The notes under the pieces are model-generated. The model was not told the origin of the DNA. It saw nothing but the letters and a program-made list of their open reading frames with translations, and did no database searches. A stretch of DNA of 64,000 bases, taken from contig NC_089281.1 in the NCBI RefSeq assembly GCF_963678975.1, forward strand, positions 23,974,765 to 24,038,764. The letters are read 5' to 3'. Made by a program: the position numbers and the translations under genes. Origin of the DNA: Dysidea avara. Its lineage: Eukaryota > Porifera > Demospongiae > Dictyoceratida > Dysideidae. Below, in pieces: positions 22,386 to 32,689 of this stretch; positions within the stretch are counted from its first letter, which is position 1, and every line of letters begins with the position of its first letter.

Positions 22386-22829
22386 GTTTTTAAAATACTA
22401 GTATATAAACAATGGCTTGCTGTAAGGCTTGATAAATGTACTATATATAATAGTAGTACACTTGTTGCTAAGATTGAGAAATACTATTTGCGCTAACTAC
22501 AAGCAATTAACACTGGAATGTCAATGATGTGTTAAGTTGTAGGCATAAAAGTAATACATTGGTAACTACAAATCTAAATAGCAATCATCAAGTCCCTACA
22601 AGCAATTTATGCACAATCACACAGTACTTGGAGTATATTTGTTGTTGATGTAGACCAAATTACAGAAGAGAAAGGAATATTGTTTATCCTGTTGGCATCA
22701 CAGAGATATAACAGAATACCAGACAGTGTAAGACAGTTAATAATGTTTATTGAAGCCATATAGATAGACAAGTATTATAATATGAATACACTTTCTATGT
22801 ACATGCAGCACAGAACACAGTGTACTTAC

Positions 22830-23135
22830 TGATAACTGATATTATAAAACCATCGTCATCTCTTTCTCCTTCAGAAAAGGCATTAAGCCTGTACTCTCCC
22901 ACATCTTCCGGCTCTACAGAACTTATGGTTATTCCAGAGAAGGTTACAAAAAATCTTGGTGAATTATGTTCTCTAAAAACACCATTACTAGTTTTCTTAA
23001 ACAACGTCAATTCTGGAGATGGCCTTCCAACTGTTGTAAAGTTTAGTTTTACTCGAGTTCTGACTAGCAAATTGTAATGAAACTGATCCTGTGGTTGACC
23101 TTGTTGTTCATCTAAATTTACAATATTCGGCTCCT
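22830..23135 (-). CDS. Ig gene 1, exon 3: Ig-like domain B without cysteines
   Basis: 102 codons, phase 1 to phase 1, between a 53-bp intron (23136-23188) and donor GTAAGTACAC. The fold-diagnostic Ig pattern is visible (VKLNFTTVGRPSPELTLFKK, then SSVEPEDVGEYRLNAFSEGE), but both canonical disulfide cysteines are absent: Phe or Asn stands at strand B and Leu in the D.G.Y.x motif of strand F. It probably remains an Ig-like beta sandwich without the disulfide. Nearly identical to exon B at 24152-24457 and similar to 42388-42693, so the loss predates the duplications. Confidence 0.8.
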
Positions 23136-23188
23136 CTGTAAGCAAAGGTATAATGTCACATTGACTACTAGAATCATATCATGCTTAC

Positions 23189-23497
23189 CAAATACAATTA
23201 ACTCGACTGTGGAGCTGTATTGATCTTGTGCCACATTCCTAGTCAACGAAACTGTGCAGTAATAATTGCCAGCATGTGAGGGCATCACAGGTTCAAATAT
23301 CAGTGAGCGTGTGTCCGGTGAAAAATAGATATTAGTATCAGTGCTATTAACAGAAAAAAGGGTGTTGGGCTGTCCATTCCTCAACGCGCCCCAACCAATT
23401 TGTTGCACATTATTTGGCTTGTACACACACAACAACGTTGCTCGTGTCCCACGTCTGGCAACAAGCCCATCATCAGGGCTAATGGTCAAATCATCAG
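23189..23497 (-). CDS. Ig gene 1, exon 2: Ig domain A
   Basis: 103 codons, phase 1 at both ends, acceptor ttgctgtctttag and donor GTAAGC. A V-type Ig domain: Cys in TLLCVYKP, Trp in QQIGWGALRN, and the strand-F motif SHAGNYYCTVSL with DTRSLIFEPV before it. The residues around QQIGWG.LRNGQP are shared by all three copies. Predicted extracellular, following the signal peptide. It differs from the copy at 24511-24819 at only a handful of residues, mostly in the second half. Confidence 0.85.
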
Positions 23498-24016
23498 CTA
23501 AAGACAGCAAAAAGACATGTGGGTAGGTTGACACTTACAGAAGCACTATCTGATACATACAACACACCATCCTACGTGTTTGCTGAAGCTCTTGTTACAA
23601 GTTCAATAAGATTCTTTAGTCTTAACATGACGTTATAAGGAAATACCTACCTTTCAATTGTCTTGTTATGGGAATGACATCTTGCAAAGTGTAGCTGAAT
23701 TACCATTCTTTGCACTTGTAAATGCCTGAGTGACATGCGTACATACCCTACTCGCTTTTGTAGTAAAAGTGCAAAGCAATGCAAAGCAAAAAGCAAGCTT
23801 AATTCTTTGGAACAGTACACACCTGGTACCAGTGCCTTAGCTAACATTTGTTTACAAATCAGCCCAACCACAATGAATTTGAAAGCCACAAGTAAACTAA
23901 TTCACCACCTTACAACAAGAGAATGTATATCAATGGAAGATCACTCCAGTATTTGAAGGTAATATGTAGCTAACATACAGCTAAAACACACGTGCACAAA
24001 ACTGCCGCCAACTTAC

Positions 24017-24089
24017 ATGGTGGTGGTAGCTGTCCACATGCTGCATTAACACAGAACAGCACGATACTTGCTATTAATACACACCGCAT
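24017..24089 (-). CDS. Ig gene 1, exon 1: signal peptide
   Basis: Start ATG at 24089. The 24 codons encode MRCVLIASIVLFCVNAACGQ followed by LPPP, a short basic start, a hydrophobic core and small residues before a likely cleavage at ACG/Q. The exon ends in a single T before GTAAGT, so the junction is phase 1 and joins exon A exactly. With exons 2-5 the coding length is 1422 nt, 473 residues plus stop, which supports this model. Three further copies of this exon are in the window (25329, 33231, 48358). Confidence 0.8.
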
Positions 24090-24151
24090 ATTCGCGTCAA
24101 TTGATACTATTGCTAACCTACAACGATTCCTCAATTGTACACTGAACTTAC

Positions 24152-24457
24152 TAATGACTGATATTCTAAAATCTTCATCATCTCTTTCTCCTTCAGAAAA
24201 GGCATTAAGCGTGTACTCTCCCACATCTTCTGGCTCTACAGAACTTATGGTTATTCCAGAGAAGGTGACAAAAAACCTTGGTGAATTATGTTCTCTAAAA
24301 ACACCATTACTAGTTTTCTTAAACAATGTCAATTCTGGAGATGGCCTTCCAACTGTTGTAAAGTTTAGTTTTACTCGAGTTCTGACTAACAAATTATAAT
24401 GAAACTGATCCTGTGGTTGACCTTGTTGTTCATCTAAATTTACAATATTCGGCTCCT
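24152..24457 (-). CDS. Ig cassette 2, exon B
   Basis: Second copy of the cysteine-less Ig-like exon, 102 codons, acceptor gcttacag and donor GTAAG at 24151. Offset from the gene-1 copy is exactly 1322 bp. Replacements cluster at the end (EYTLNAF..DDEDFRIS against EYRLNAF..DDDGFIIS). There is no Ig/FN3 exon between this donor and the next signal exon at 24089. A transcript would have to skip on to the gene-1 exons, and the phases permit joining to 23497 or 20789. Confidence 0.75.
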
Positions 24458-24510
24458 CTGTAAGCAAAGGTATAATGTCACATTGACTACTAGAATCATA
24501 TCATGCTTAC

Positions 24511-24819
24511 CAAATACAATTAACTCGACTGTGGAGCTGTATTGATCTTGTGCCACATTCCCAGTCAACGAAACTGTGCAGTAATAATTGCCAGCATGTG
24601 AGGGCATCACAGGTTCAAATATCAGTGAGTGTGTGTCCGGTGAAAAATAGATATTAGTATCAGTGCTATTAACAGAAAAAAGGACGTTGGGCTGTCCATT
24701 CCTCAACACGCCCCAACCAATTTGTTGCACATTATTTGGCTTGTACACACACAACAACGTTGCTCGTGTCCCACGTCTGGCAACAAGCCCATCATCAGGG
24801 CTAATGGTCAAATCATCAG
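24511..24819 (-). CDS. Ig cassette 2, exon A
   Basis: Second copy of the V-type Ig exon, 103 codons, phase 1 to phase 1, with intact Cys, Trp and AGNYYC landmarks. Changes from the gene-1 copy include GVLRNGQPNVLF for GALRNGQPNTLF and DTHSL for DTRSL. Flanking introns are also nearly identical, so the duplication is recent. Confidence 0.8.
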
Positions 24820-25328
24820 CTAAAGACAGCAAAAAGACATGTGGGTAGGTTGACACTTACAGAAGCACTATCTGCATACAACACACCATCCTACATGTTT
24901 GCTGAAGCTCTCGTTACAAGTTCAATAAGATTCTTTAGCCTTAACATGACGTTATAAGGAAATACTTAGCTACCTTTCAATTGCCTTGTTATGGGAATGA
25001 AGTCTTGCAAAGTGTAGCTGAATTACCATTCTTTGCACTTGTAAATGCCTGGGTGACACATGCGTACATACCCTCCTCGCTTTTATAGTAAAAGTGCAAA
25101 GCGATGCAAAGCCAAAAGCAGGCTTAATTCTTTGGAAAAGTACAGTGCCTTAGCTAACACTTGTCAGCCCAACCACAACGAATTTGAAAGCTATGAGTTA
25201 ACCAAACACTAATTCACCACCTTGCAACAAGAGAATGTATATCAATGGAAGATCTCTCCAGTATTTGAAGATAATATGTAGCTAACGTACAGCTAAAACA
25301 CATGTGCACAAAACTGCCGCTAACTTAC

Positions 25329-25401
25329 ATGGTGGTGGTGGCTGTCCACATGCTGCATTAACACAAAACAACACGATACTTGCTAATAATACACACCACA
25401 T
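25329..25401 (-). CDS. Ig cassette 2, exon 1: signal peptide
   Basis: Same length and phase as the gene-1 signal exon: MWCVLLASIVLFCVNAACGQ then PPPP and a T before GTAAGT. Intact start and hydrophobic core. Its own upstream sequence is the likely promoter region. Together with 24819-24511 and 24457-24152 it forms a complete 5' cassette lacking 3' exons. Confidence 0.75.
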
Positions 25402-25439
25402 CTTCAAGTCAATTAATACTACTGCTAACCTACAGCGAT

Positions 25440-26400
25440 TCCTCAATAACCACCTCTACTTCAACTGCACAAAATGTGACAATGTCTCGTATTTATGTGA
25501 TACATTCATAAATCATTGGATACATTTGAATATTGTTATGCAACAGAAACCACAATAATGACCACAATGAGTTATCAGGTGCTTTCGTGGTCAATTAAAT
25601 CATGCATTAGAATCTTGTTAACTGTTAAATGAGACTGGCTACATAAACAGAAGAAAAAAATGAACAAAGCTAATTGTCAGAGGTTATTTAATTGTACATG
25701 TATGCGTTTTTGAACAACTTAGTGATTTTCTCTCTACAGCTATCAAAAATGACCCCAGTTATTTTGGCCACATACACTACAGACACACATAAAAGAAGGA
25801 TTTTCTTGAGAGAGTGGTCCCACAAGATTCAATTACAACACTGTTGCACAACATTGCGCATAATGTTTAAGGCCCTCAGGACATCTGTTGAAAAGGAAAC
25901 AAACTTCTGTTCTATAAAGCAAGTCATGTCTTAGTGCTAAGCACTCAAGTAAATAAAAGAGAATCCACAACCCTTTGACCCCCCATGGCTATGTTGCTTA
26001 TGGTTGGTTCAACAAAGTTGAATACACAAGCTGTTAAATGTTAGTATCTGATGCTAGTATGCTGTGAGTTATAGCTCTGATGAGAATGCTGTGGGTTATA
26101 CCCAATCCCCGGAGTAACTGTAAATATTCAAACTTCACAGTATATATAAGCAAATGCAGTATAGTTTGCATTCTATTATGTTACGGTTACAGCTAGCTGC
26201 TTATATATAAGATATGTGAGCACATGGGCTTGCCATTAGAGCTACAGCAATCACATGATAAAGATTTGTGATGCTCAATAAGTATTGTATAACATTGTAT
26301 AACTAAATAGCATAAAGAGATTTTTGTACCATACACACATATATATATATTCGTGTATGTATATATATATATATACAGCACAATTGACCTGAGTGGCAAC
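25440..26400. other. No recognised gene
   Basis: Upstream flank of cassette 2. The start (25460-25530) resembles the upstream flanks of the signal exons at 33.3 and 48.4 kb (aatgtgacaa..tc). A short AT microsatellite lies at about 26338-26380. Confidence 0.45.
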
Positions 26401-26860
26401 CCAGTCAGGGAGCCTCTCATAATTAGCATTGCCTCACCCTCACTTGATATGACTTCGTTGGATGAGGAAGAAGACAAGCAGCCTGATTGAAGATAAAAAA
26501 GACAAGACGCATGCAGAGGGCCTACACTTGTCAGAACCCAAAAAAGCACATCCCACTGGTGAGTGTATTATTGTGGCATAAAACGGTGACCATACGCTGC
26601 TTAGTTTGGCCTCTAGCCTTGTGACTGTAGTCAGTGAGTGAGGCAGTGAGTCTAAAATTTGAGTTTTGGTGATTTTTTAAAATTCTATATATGGCCATCT
26701 GTAAGTGTTTAATGCTGTTTTATGTATTATATGGACAAGTACTATTCCGTAAAGGTGATTTTCGTCATGTAATATGCCTCTAGAATGATTTTTGAAGGCA
26801 GAAACTTGGGCGGTATGCAAAAGTTTCGAGGGGATCTCTACTTAAATGGTACTACCATAC
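26400..26860 (+). repeat. Dispersed repeat, inverted partner of 20.99-21.39 kb
   Basis: See the partner for shared words. This copy runs from aacccagtcaggg to about gaaacttgggcgg, diverged by point changes and small indels. Confidence 0.55.
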
Positions 26861-27044
26861 CGTTTGATATATTTCCAAGTCTAGGGAATCAAATTTTGTG
26901 TTGGATTACCAGAGGTCCGGTGTCAGATTCTATACAAAGGTTAACTATACAAAAGTGTTAGTAAATGACATTTTAGTCAGGTTAGAGAAGATTCTGGACT
27001 GATTATGCAGGTGTCAGATTAGAGAGGTTCGACTGTATAGCAAA

Positions 27045-27150
27045 CCATCAGGGAGTGGAATGCCCTACCCCCACATGTTATAGAATCAACATCAATCACT
27101 TTATTTCATAATCAAAAATCAAATAGACAATCATTAATAATTAAATAGAC
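27045..27150 (+). pseudogene. LINE C-terminal scrap
   Basis: The plus strand reads TIREWNALPPHVIESTSIT, the usual ending of a LINE reverse transcriptase, then a stop. Only about 35 codons are preserved. Confidence 0.45.
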
Positions 27151-27429
27151 AATTAATTTGTACTTACCTTAGTAATTATTTATAGTTAGTTAGATTTTCT
27201 AATTTTCTTTGTACTAATTGATTAATATTAATTGATTTATTATTTTATATTCATAACAGTCGGCATAATGGCGTTCTTCCTTGTTGGAGTGATACAAAAA
27301 ACTACGACAACAAACTAAAAATATAACTACATGCGTACATAAACACAAAGCAAGACAATAGCAAACATTACACCACACCACACCACACACAAACAACACT
27401 GACTGAATTACATAGATAACAAGAAATAT

Positions 27430-28010
27430 CAGGAGTATGGAAAACCCAGAACGCCGGAACAACCCGGATCAGCGTTATTTTTGTGATTGGAGTCACGTGC
27501 AAACACTAGCATGCAAAATTCATTTAACAAGTATTTCCAATTTTCTTTTACAAACACAAGATCTCACCCTCAATCACTTTCCATTCCCTCATTGACCATC
27601 AACCCTTATCGTCACTCTTTCTTTGTCAACACTCCTTTTCTGTGGAACTCAATACCTCACAGTATTCTTCAACTGTCGAATCGTGTTGCTTTTCACTCTG
27701 CTCTTCGTCGATTTCTTTTTGTGTAGCATCAACTACATGTCTTCAGTTTTGTATAAGCTTTTAATACATCTGTTTAGTGTTTTTGGTTTGTTTTTTATTC
27801 AGTGTACATGTGTGTGTGTTGTTTTGCATGTGCTTTTTGTGAAGGGGAGAACGTTTACAGGCTTAGCGTTTTGTGTACCCTTGTCTTTTGACAAAAATGG
27901 ATAATCTAATCTATAAATACTACACAGAGGAATGACCAAAATTTGTCTGCTAATATGTTCTATAGCATCTATATAATCCTTACTTGCAGCAGATCTGCAG
28001 GATGTAAGAT
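27430..28010 (+). repeat. Dispersed repeat copy, split by a LINE fragment
   Basis: The ends match the minus strand of 31855-32045: gtatggaaaa..ccggaac, tcacgtgcaa.cactagcatgc, and caaaatttgtctgctaatatg. In this copy a LINE 3' end (27510-27895) lies between cactagcatgc and the aaaatttgtctgc part. Confidence 0.6.
27510..27895 (+). pseudogene. 5'-truncated LINE C-terminus
   Basis: The frame to 27726 reads NPYRHSFFVNTPFLWNSIPH..LSNRVAFHSALRRFLF then a stop, the pattern of the last LINE RT residues. A T-rich 3' region follows. The frame shown from 27487 begins in the flanking repeat, so its start is not meaningful. Confidence 0.6.
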
Positions 28011-28345
28011 AAATCAACAGAAAAGCGAGAGGAGGATTAGTGCACTTAACCGTGCATCCTCGCGTAGTCAGGCCCTTTTTTTTCTTTTGTGTGAGGGCGG
28101 GGAAAGAAAAGGGTCTGGTGAACATAGTACTGCATTTTTCCAACATCTTTCGGTATACGAAGCGCCATGCGCTAAAAATGCGCGCGCATCTGGCAAAGTG
28201 AGTCACAGGAGTCATATTGCTGATTCGGTTTCACACATCGTTATAATGCTGTCAGTATGATTAATGAACAGTAGAAGACCAGCTACCACACATTATTGAC
28301 GGTACAGTATCTGTACTGTATGACCACGCCACGGCACGCGATTTA

Positions 28346-28590
28346 CCGGGGTTTTCAAGTCCGTCGTCCTATGTATTTTGGCGCATGCGCTTAGCAGTGC
28401 GAAAGAAATGGCAGATTCAAGTGAGATCAGGTAACTGTGTGTGCCCTATTATGATGGATGATTGTAAATGTGGTAAAACTATTACTCACTGTGTTGTTGT
28501 GACTCCTTTATCACCAGTGAATGGCCCTTCGGTTAGTAGGTTTTTAGCGCATGTGCAATTATAATAGGACAACGGACTTGAAAACCCCGG
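28346..28590. mobile_element. Tc1/mariner-like MITE
   Basis: Termini CCGGGGTTTTCAAGTCCGT match in inverted orientation and continue to gtcctat; TA lies outside both ends (28344-28345, 28591-28592). Inside is a short ATG frame (MADSSEIR) running into GTAACT, possibly an exon relic. Confidence 0.7.
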
Positions 28591-28672
28591 TAATTCCAAA
28601 TTTCATAACTCGCATGCGTGCGCATTAGCGCATGGCACTTTGTACACCGCAAGATCTTGGAAAAATACAGTA

Positions 28673-28823
28673 TCGCGGTTTGCACATCCGTAGTCATAAA
28701 TTATTTTTTGGATTCGACAAAATAGCCAACCAAAAGTGAGCAATTCCATTCAAATCTCGTTCTCATTGGCCCATTTTCACGTGACACTATAGACTTTGGT
28801 GACCACGGATGTGCAATCCGCGA
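28673..28823. mobile_element. Tc1/mariner-like MITE, 151 bp
   Basis: Termini TCGCGG(T/A)TTGCACATCC are inverted matches extending to gt(a/g)gtca; TA flanks both ends (28671-28672, 28824-28825). Confidence 0.65.
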
Positions 28824-28825
28824 TA

Positions 28826-29076
28826 TAGCATCGTCGTTGGGCTATCCCGAAAAAAAAAGATTGTGGGATTCTACTGCGCAGCTTCCGGATTGTTTGGTGC
28901 AAATGACGTGATCTGCTGCATTTGCGTCCTGTTACCATAGATATTTCAGTAGTAGCTATGGTAACAGGATGCAAATATTAGCAAATCACGTCATTCGTGC
29001 CAATCAACAATCCGGAAGCTGCGCAGTAGAATCCCCACAATCTCGGGATAGCCCAACGACGATGCTATACTATGCT
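28826..29076. repeat. Long hairpin, arms ~115 bp
   Basis: tagcatcgtcgttgggctat..attgtgggattctactgcgcagcttccgg at the left is matched in inverted order at the right, meeting near 28950 around ctatggtaacag words. Confidence 0.8.
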
Positions 29077-29241
29077 CACCAGACCCTTTTCTTTCCCGCC
29101 CCCACATAAAAGGAAGAAAAGGGTCTGGTTATGTGAGACTACATCCTAAACCAACCCAGCTATCTCAGCTACACTCCATACCCTTAACTAATAACCAAAT
29201 GATTTGAAGGATAATACAATTTCTAGCTAGTACTGTGCTAA

Positions 29242-30265
29242 GTTATTTCAGGAGTCCCCCAAGGTTCAGTATTGGGTCCTTTATTATTTATTTGTTATGT
29301 GAATGACATGCCTGATAAAATTAAGTCCACTTTAAAGTTGTACGCAGATGATGATCTTCTGTACAGAGATTCATTCTCCGGAGGACAGTAAAATCCTACA
29401 AGAGGAATATCAACATGCTACAACAATGGGCTGAATGCTGGATGATGAATTTTAATCCTGTGAAATGTGAATGCTTAAGAGTAACTCTTCACCCTTTGCC
29501 ACACAATATCTCATAAACAATAATAAAATTCAGCAAGTTTCACAAGCAAAGTATTTGGGAGTTCATATTGACGAAACACTTTCTTGGAACTTCCACGTTA
29601 ATTTTGTATGCAACAATGCAAATAATGTCCGAGCATATCTGCAGTGAAATTTAAGACAATGTCCAGCAAATGTAAGGGAAAGATGTTATCTTACTTTAGT
29701 GCGACCCATATTAGAGTATGCTTGTGTAGTTTAGTCACCATATACTATGACTAATATTGATAGACTAGAAAGAGTACAAAGGAAAGCAGCAAGATTAGTA
29801 TGTAATGATTACTCAATGTACTCTAGTGTCACTAACATGTTAAATAGGATGCACTGGACAACACTTCAAGTTAGAAGAGAAAACCTGAGACTGATAATGA
29901 TCTACAACATTCTTAATAATCTTGTTAAAATTGATATAGGGAACTCACTTATCAAGAATAATTTACCCACCCGAGGAGATTCAAATAGATTTAAGCAACC
30001 ATTTACCAGAGTTAATTCATTTAAACATTCCTTCTACCCCGATGCAATTAAACTGTGGAATAAATTACTAGATACTATAATTAATTGTACAACATTACAA
30101 AACTTTAAGATCTAATTAACTGTTAATAATATTTGCACACACACTACACCTTTCTGTATGTCTACACTCGTTTGTTGAGTCCTGTACATTACATATAATT
30201 AATTAAGTAATTAAGTCGCTACAATCCATCTTTGTACTGAAGAATGCCTCTAATAAATTCGGTCA
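29242..30265 (+). pseudogene. Defective LINE reverse transcriptase
   Basis: Begins in the RT palm with ISGVPQGSVLGPLLFICYVND and the catalytic block LYADDDLLY, then a stop near 29390. Frameshifts and stops follow, although LQQWAECWMMNFNPVKCE and YLGVHIDETLSWN-like segments can be followed. A last frame (29747-30115) carries LERVQRKAARLVCNDY and the terminal LWNKLLDTI. 5'-truncated and broken at several places, so not functional. The 3' end near 30260 has aataaat-type words. Confidence 0.8.
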
Positions 30266-30372
30266 CTGACTACCAGTAGGCTAGCTAGCTAGCTTGTGTT
30301 AAGTGTTGCAAAACTACACTGTATGTCTTGGGATTGTAGTGATTGTGTAGTTAGGAATCCTTAGATGAAGTT

Positions 30373-31626
30373 TTGGCTGAGAAAGATGGTTTTCAGATAA
30401 ATGATACTCATGTACAGAAACTCTCCACTAAATGTCAATTTGGTTTTCTTCCCAAAAGATCTACATTACAACAATTGTTGGTATTTGCTAAAAACGTTTT
30501 GGAGCCTAAATGTGAAGTTGATGTCGTGTATATGGATTTTCGAAAAGCATTCGATACTGTTTCTCACGATCGTCTTTTACAAAAACTATGGGCTGTTGGA
30601 ATAACTGGGACAGTTTGGAAGTGGTTCCAAGCATATCTGAAGCAACGATACCAATGCGTCAAGGTTGGGGACTCGTTTTCAGATCTATGTAATGTTTTAT
30701 CAGGAGTTCCTCAGGGAAGTGTCCTTGGACCCTTATTGTTTGTCATTTCCATCAATGATTTACCCGAACATATTCAATTCGCAATTCCCTTTATCTTTGC
30801 GGATGACACCAAGTGTCTATGTAAGATTAGATCTTCTGATGACACTGAGAAATTACAAACAGATATCAACAATGCCTTTATCTGGAGTATTACATCAGAA
30901 CTATTTTTTAATTATTCCAAATTCGTTCATCTTTGCTTTTGGGCCAAAGACTCATTAGACCATTCAATTTATAACATTAATGGACAACCAATCCCTCATT
31001 TATCACACCACGAAGATCTTGGGGTAATATTCACATGTGACTTCAACTGGACAGCCCACTATTCATCTATTTCTTCAAAAGCTTATAAAATTTTAGGTCT
31101 TATCAGGAGAACTTTTAAAATCAATTGTATGGAAGCCAAGAAAAACTTGTACATCTCATTAGTAAGATCCCAACTAATCTACTGCTCAGAAATGTGGAGA
31201 CCGCAATTAATAAAAGACATAACATCACTAGAACGCATACAGCGAAGAGCAACTAAGTATATTTTAAATGACTACACCTCTACCTATAAATCCAGACTGG
31301 AACAACTAAACCTCCTACCACTAATGTACATCTATGAAATAAATGACCTTATGTTCTTAATAAAATCATTGAAATCGCCATCAGACAACTTTGAAATTAG
31401 AGACCATATTACCTTTACCAGTAACTCTACTAGATCAGGGACACATCACAAGCTAACCCATCCTAGAACAACATCAGCGGTACAGCGTCACTTTTACTTT
31501 AATAAAATCACACGACTTTACAACTACCTCCCAGCTATTAACATTTCATTACCAACTAACATTATCAAATGCCAATTAATCCAACACTTATGGACTCATT
31601 TTTACAATAATTTCAATTCTGATTGA
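30373..31626 (+). CDS. LINE reverse transcriptase, 5'-truncated but open
   Basis: 417 codons without a stop. RT motifs in order: CQFGFLPKRST (motif 1), VVYMDFRKAFDTVSHDRLL (motif A), SGVPQGSVLGPLLFVISIND (motif B) and FIFADDTKCL (motif C, catalytic Asp pair present), then the thumb-like HHEDLGVIF..LYISLVRSQLIYCSEMW, and LERIQRRATKYILNDY, ending LWTHFYNNFNSD. The endonuclease and N-terminus are missing, so it is a 5'-truncated copy of a CR1/jockey-like element and not an independent gene; the first ATG is arbitrary. A 3' UTR with ATTT-rich and AAATAAAT sequence ends near 31840. Its open frame suggests a fairly recent insertion. Confidence 0.85.
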   Translation: MAEKDGFQINDTHVQKLSTKCQFGFLPKRSTLQQLLVFAKNVLEPKCEVDVVYMDFRKAFDTVSHDRLLQKLWAVGITGTVWKWFQAYLKQRYQCVKVGDSFSDLCNVLSGVPQGSVLGPLLFVISINDLPEHIQFAIPFIFADDTKCLCKIRSSDDTEKLQTDINNAFIWSITSELFFNYSKFVHLCFWAKDSLDHSIYNINGQPIPHLSHHEDLGVIFTCDFNWTAHYSSISSKAYKILGLIRRTFKINCMEAKKNLYISLVRSQLIYCSEMWRPQLIKDITSLERIQRRATKYILNDYTSTYKSRLEQLNLLPLMYIYEINDLMFLIKSLKSPSDNFEIRDHITFTSNSTRSGTHHKLTHPRTTSAVQRHFYFNKITRLYNYLPAINISLPTNIIKCQLIQHLWTHFYNNFNSD

Positions 31627-31849
31627 GCCTGCACTTTTCACCTTCTTTGTCCATGTCATCGTTGCTCCAGTGTGCCTATATCTGTAAACTTCAATGAACT
31701 GTAACTATAATTCTGTAATTAACGGTAACTAAAATTGTTTATTTATTTATTTTTTTCACCTTGGATGTCAGCACCTGTTGCTGGCATACCTTCAGCATGC
31801 AATTTTGATTTTACTGTAAAGCTAAATAAATAAATTTAATGTGTATTCC

Positions 31850-32680
31850 AATTAACGATCACTCTCATGTTAATTCGTGGTGTACCCTGCAGATTTGTTA
31901 CAAGTAAGAATAATAGCAATGTTGTAGAGCATATTAGCAGACAAATTTTGTTCATTCCACTGTGGAGTCTTTATAATCTGGCATGCTAGTGCTTGCACGT
32001 GATTCCAATCGAAAAAATAACACTGTTCCGGCGTTCCGGATTTTCCATACTCTAGTGATGGGCGATACCAGGATTTTCAGAACGATACGATATTGACTAA
32101 AATTGACCGATATTGTAATATTAAATTTGCACGTGTAAATTGCTAGTTTTCTCACATAATTTGATACTTACTTATTTACTTACATTCTAATTTAATTTGT
32201 AACTAATCATTGTACTATGCTCATGCATATGAGTCTTACAATTATAAAATATAATATAATAGTAGGTAGCTATGGCTATACACAATGGGGATTTCCCGTC
32301 CACATACACAAGAGTAACAGTAATTAGAAAATTGCTGAAGGTAATGAAAAGCTGCAATTAACTATTAAATAAGCTTAATAGACATTTTAAAATTAATTCA
32401 GATCACATGACGTATCTTATCGAAATAACACACTATTTGTTATAAGTTAGTACTCATTTGTATGATTATCTGTGTTGTATACTCTGCATGAGGTTTACAC
32501 AGTAATAATAATAATAATATCGAGTTTTGAAAATATATCGATACTTTTCGATATCAGCAAAAAAATCAAACGATACGATATAATATCGCCCAACACTACC
32601 ATACTCCCAAGAAATATCTTTTCGCAGAGTCTCGAAAGTCTGGTCCCCTGGGCAACATCAGTAGTACTGCCTGCTCAGTA
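31850..32680 (-). repeat. Dispersed repeat copy (partner of 27.43-28.01 kb), split by a hAT-like MITE
   Basis: Minus-strand match to the 27430-28010 repeat, including caagaaatatc, gtatggaaaatccggaac and tcacgtgcaagcactagcatgc. The hAT-like element 32053-32598 is inserted at its ccatactc. Confidence 0.6.
32053..32598. mobile_element. hAT-like MITE, exact 8-bp TSD
   Basis: Termini TAGTGATGGGCGATA and TATCGCCCAACACTA are inverted matches. ccatactc is duplicated at 32045-32052 and 32599-32606, and the uninterrupted site is visible in the related repeat at 27420-27445. No coding sequence. Confidence 0.85.
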
Positions 32681-32689
32681 TCAAATAAA

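Larger units (their letters stand above)
28057..29141. mobile_element. Large foldback element of the TAGTCTC family, with nested MITEs
   Basis: The left end (tcctcgcgtagtcaggccc) and right end (gggtctggttatgtgagacta) are diverged versions of the TAGTCTCGCG..CAGACC termini at 2591 and 44605. Both are followed inward by the same poly-pyrimidine, ggcgggaaagaaaagggtctggtga and acatagta segments. The interior holds MITEs at 28346 and 28673 and a long hairpin at 28815-29076. No target duplication could be found. Confidence 0.55.

Noticed and set aside
27214-27462. Minus-strand 82-codon hydrophobic frame as a membrane protein
   Set aside because: It spans the boundary of a dispersed repeat and low-complexity T/G-rich sequence, with no signal of a conserved protein.
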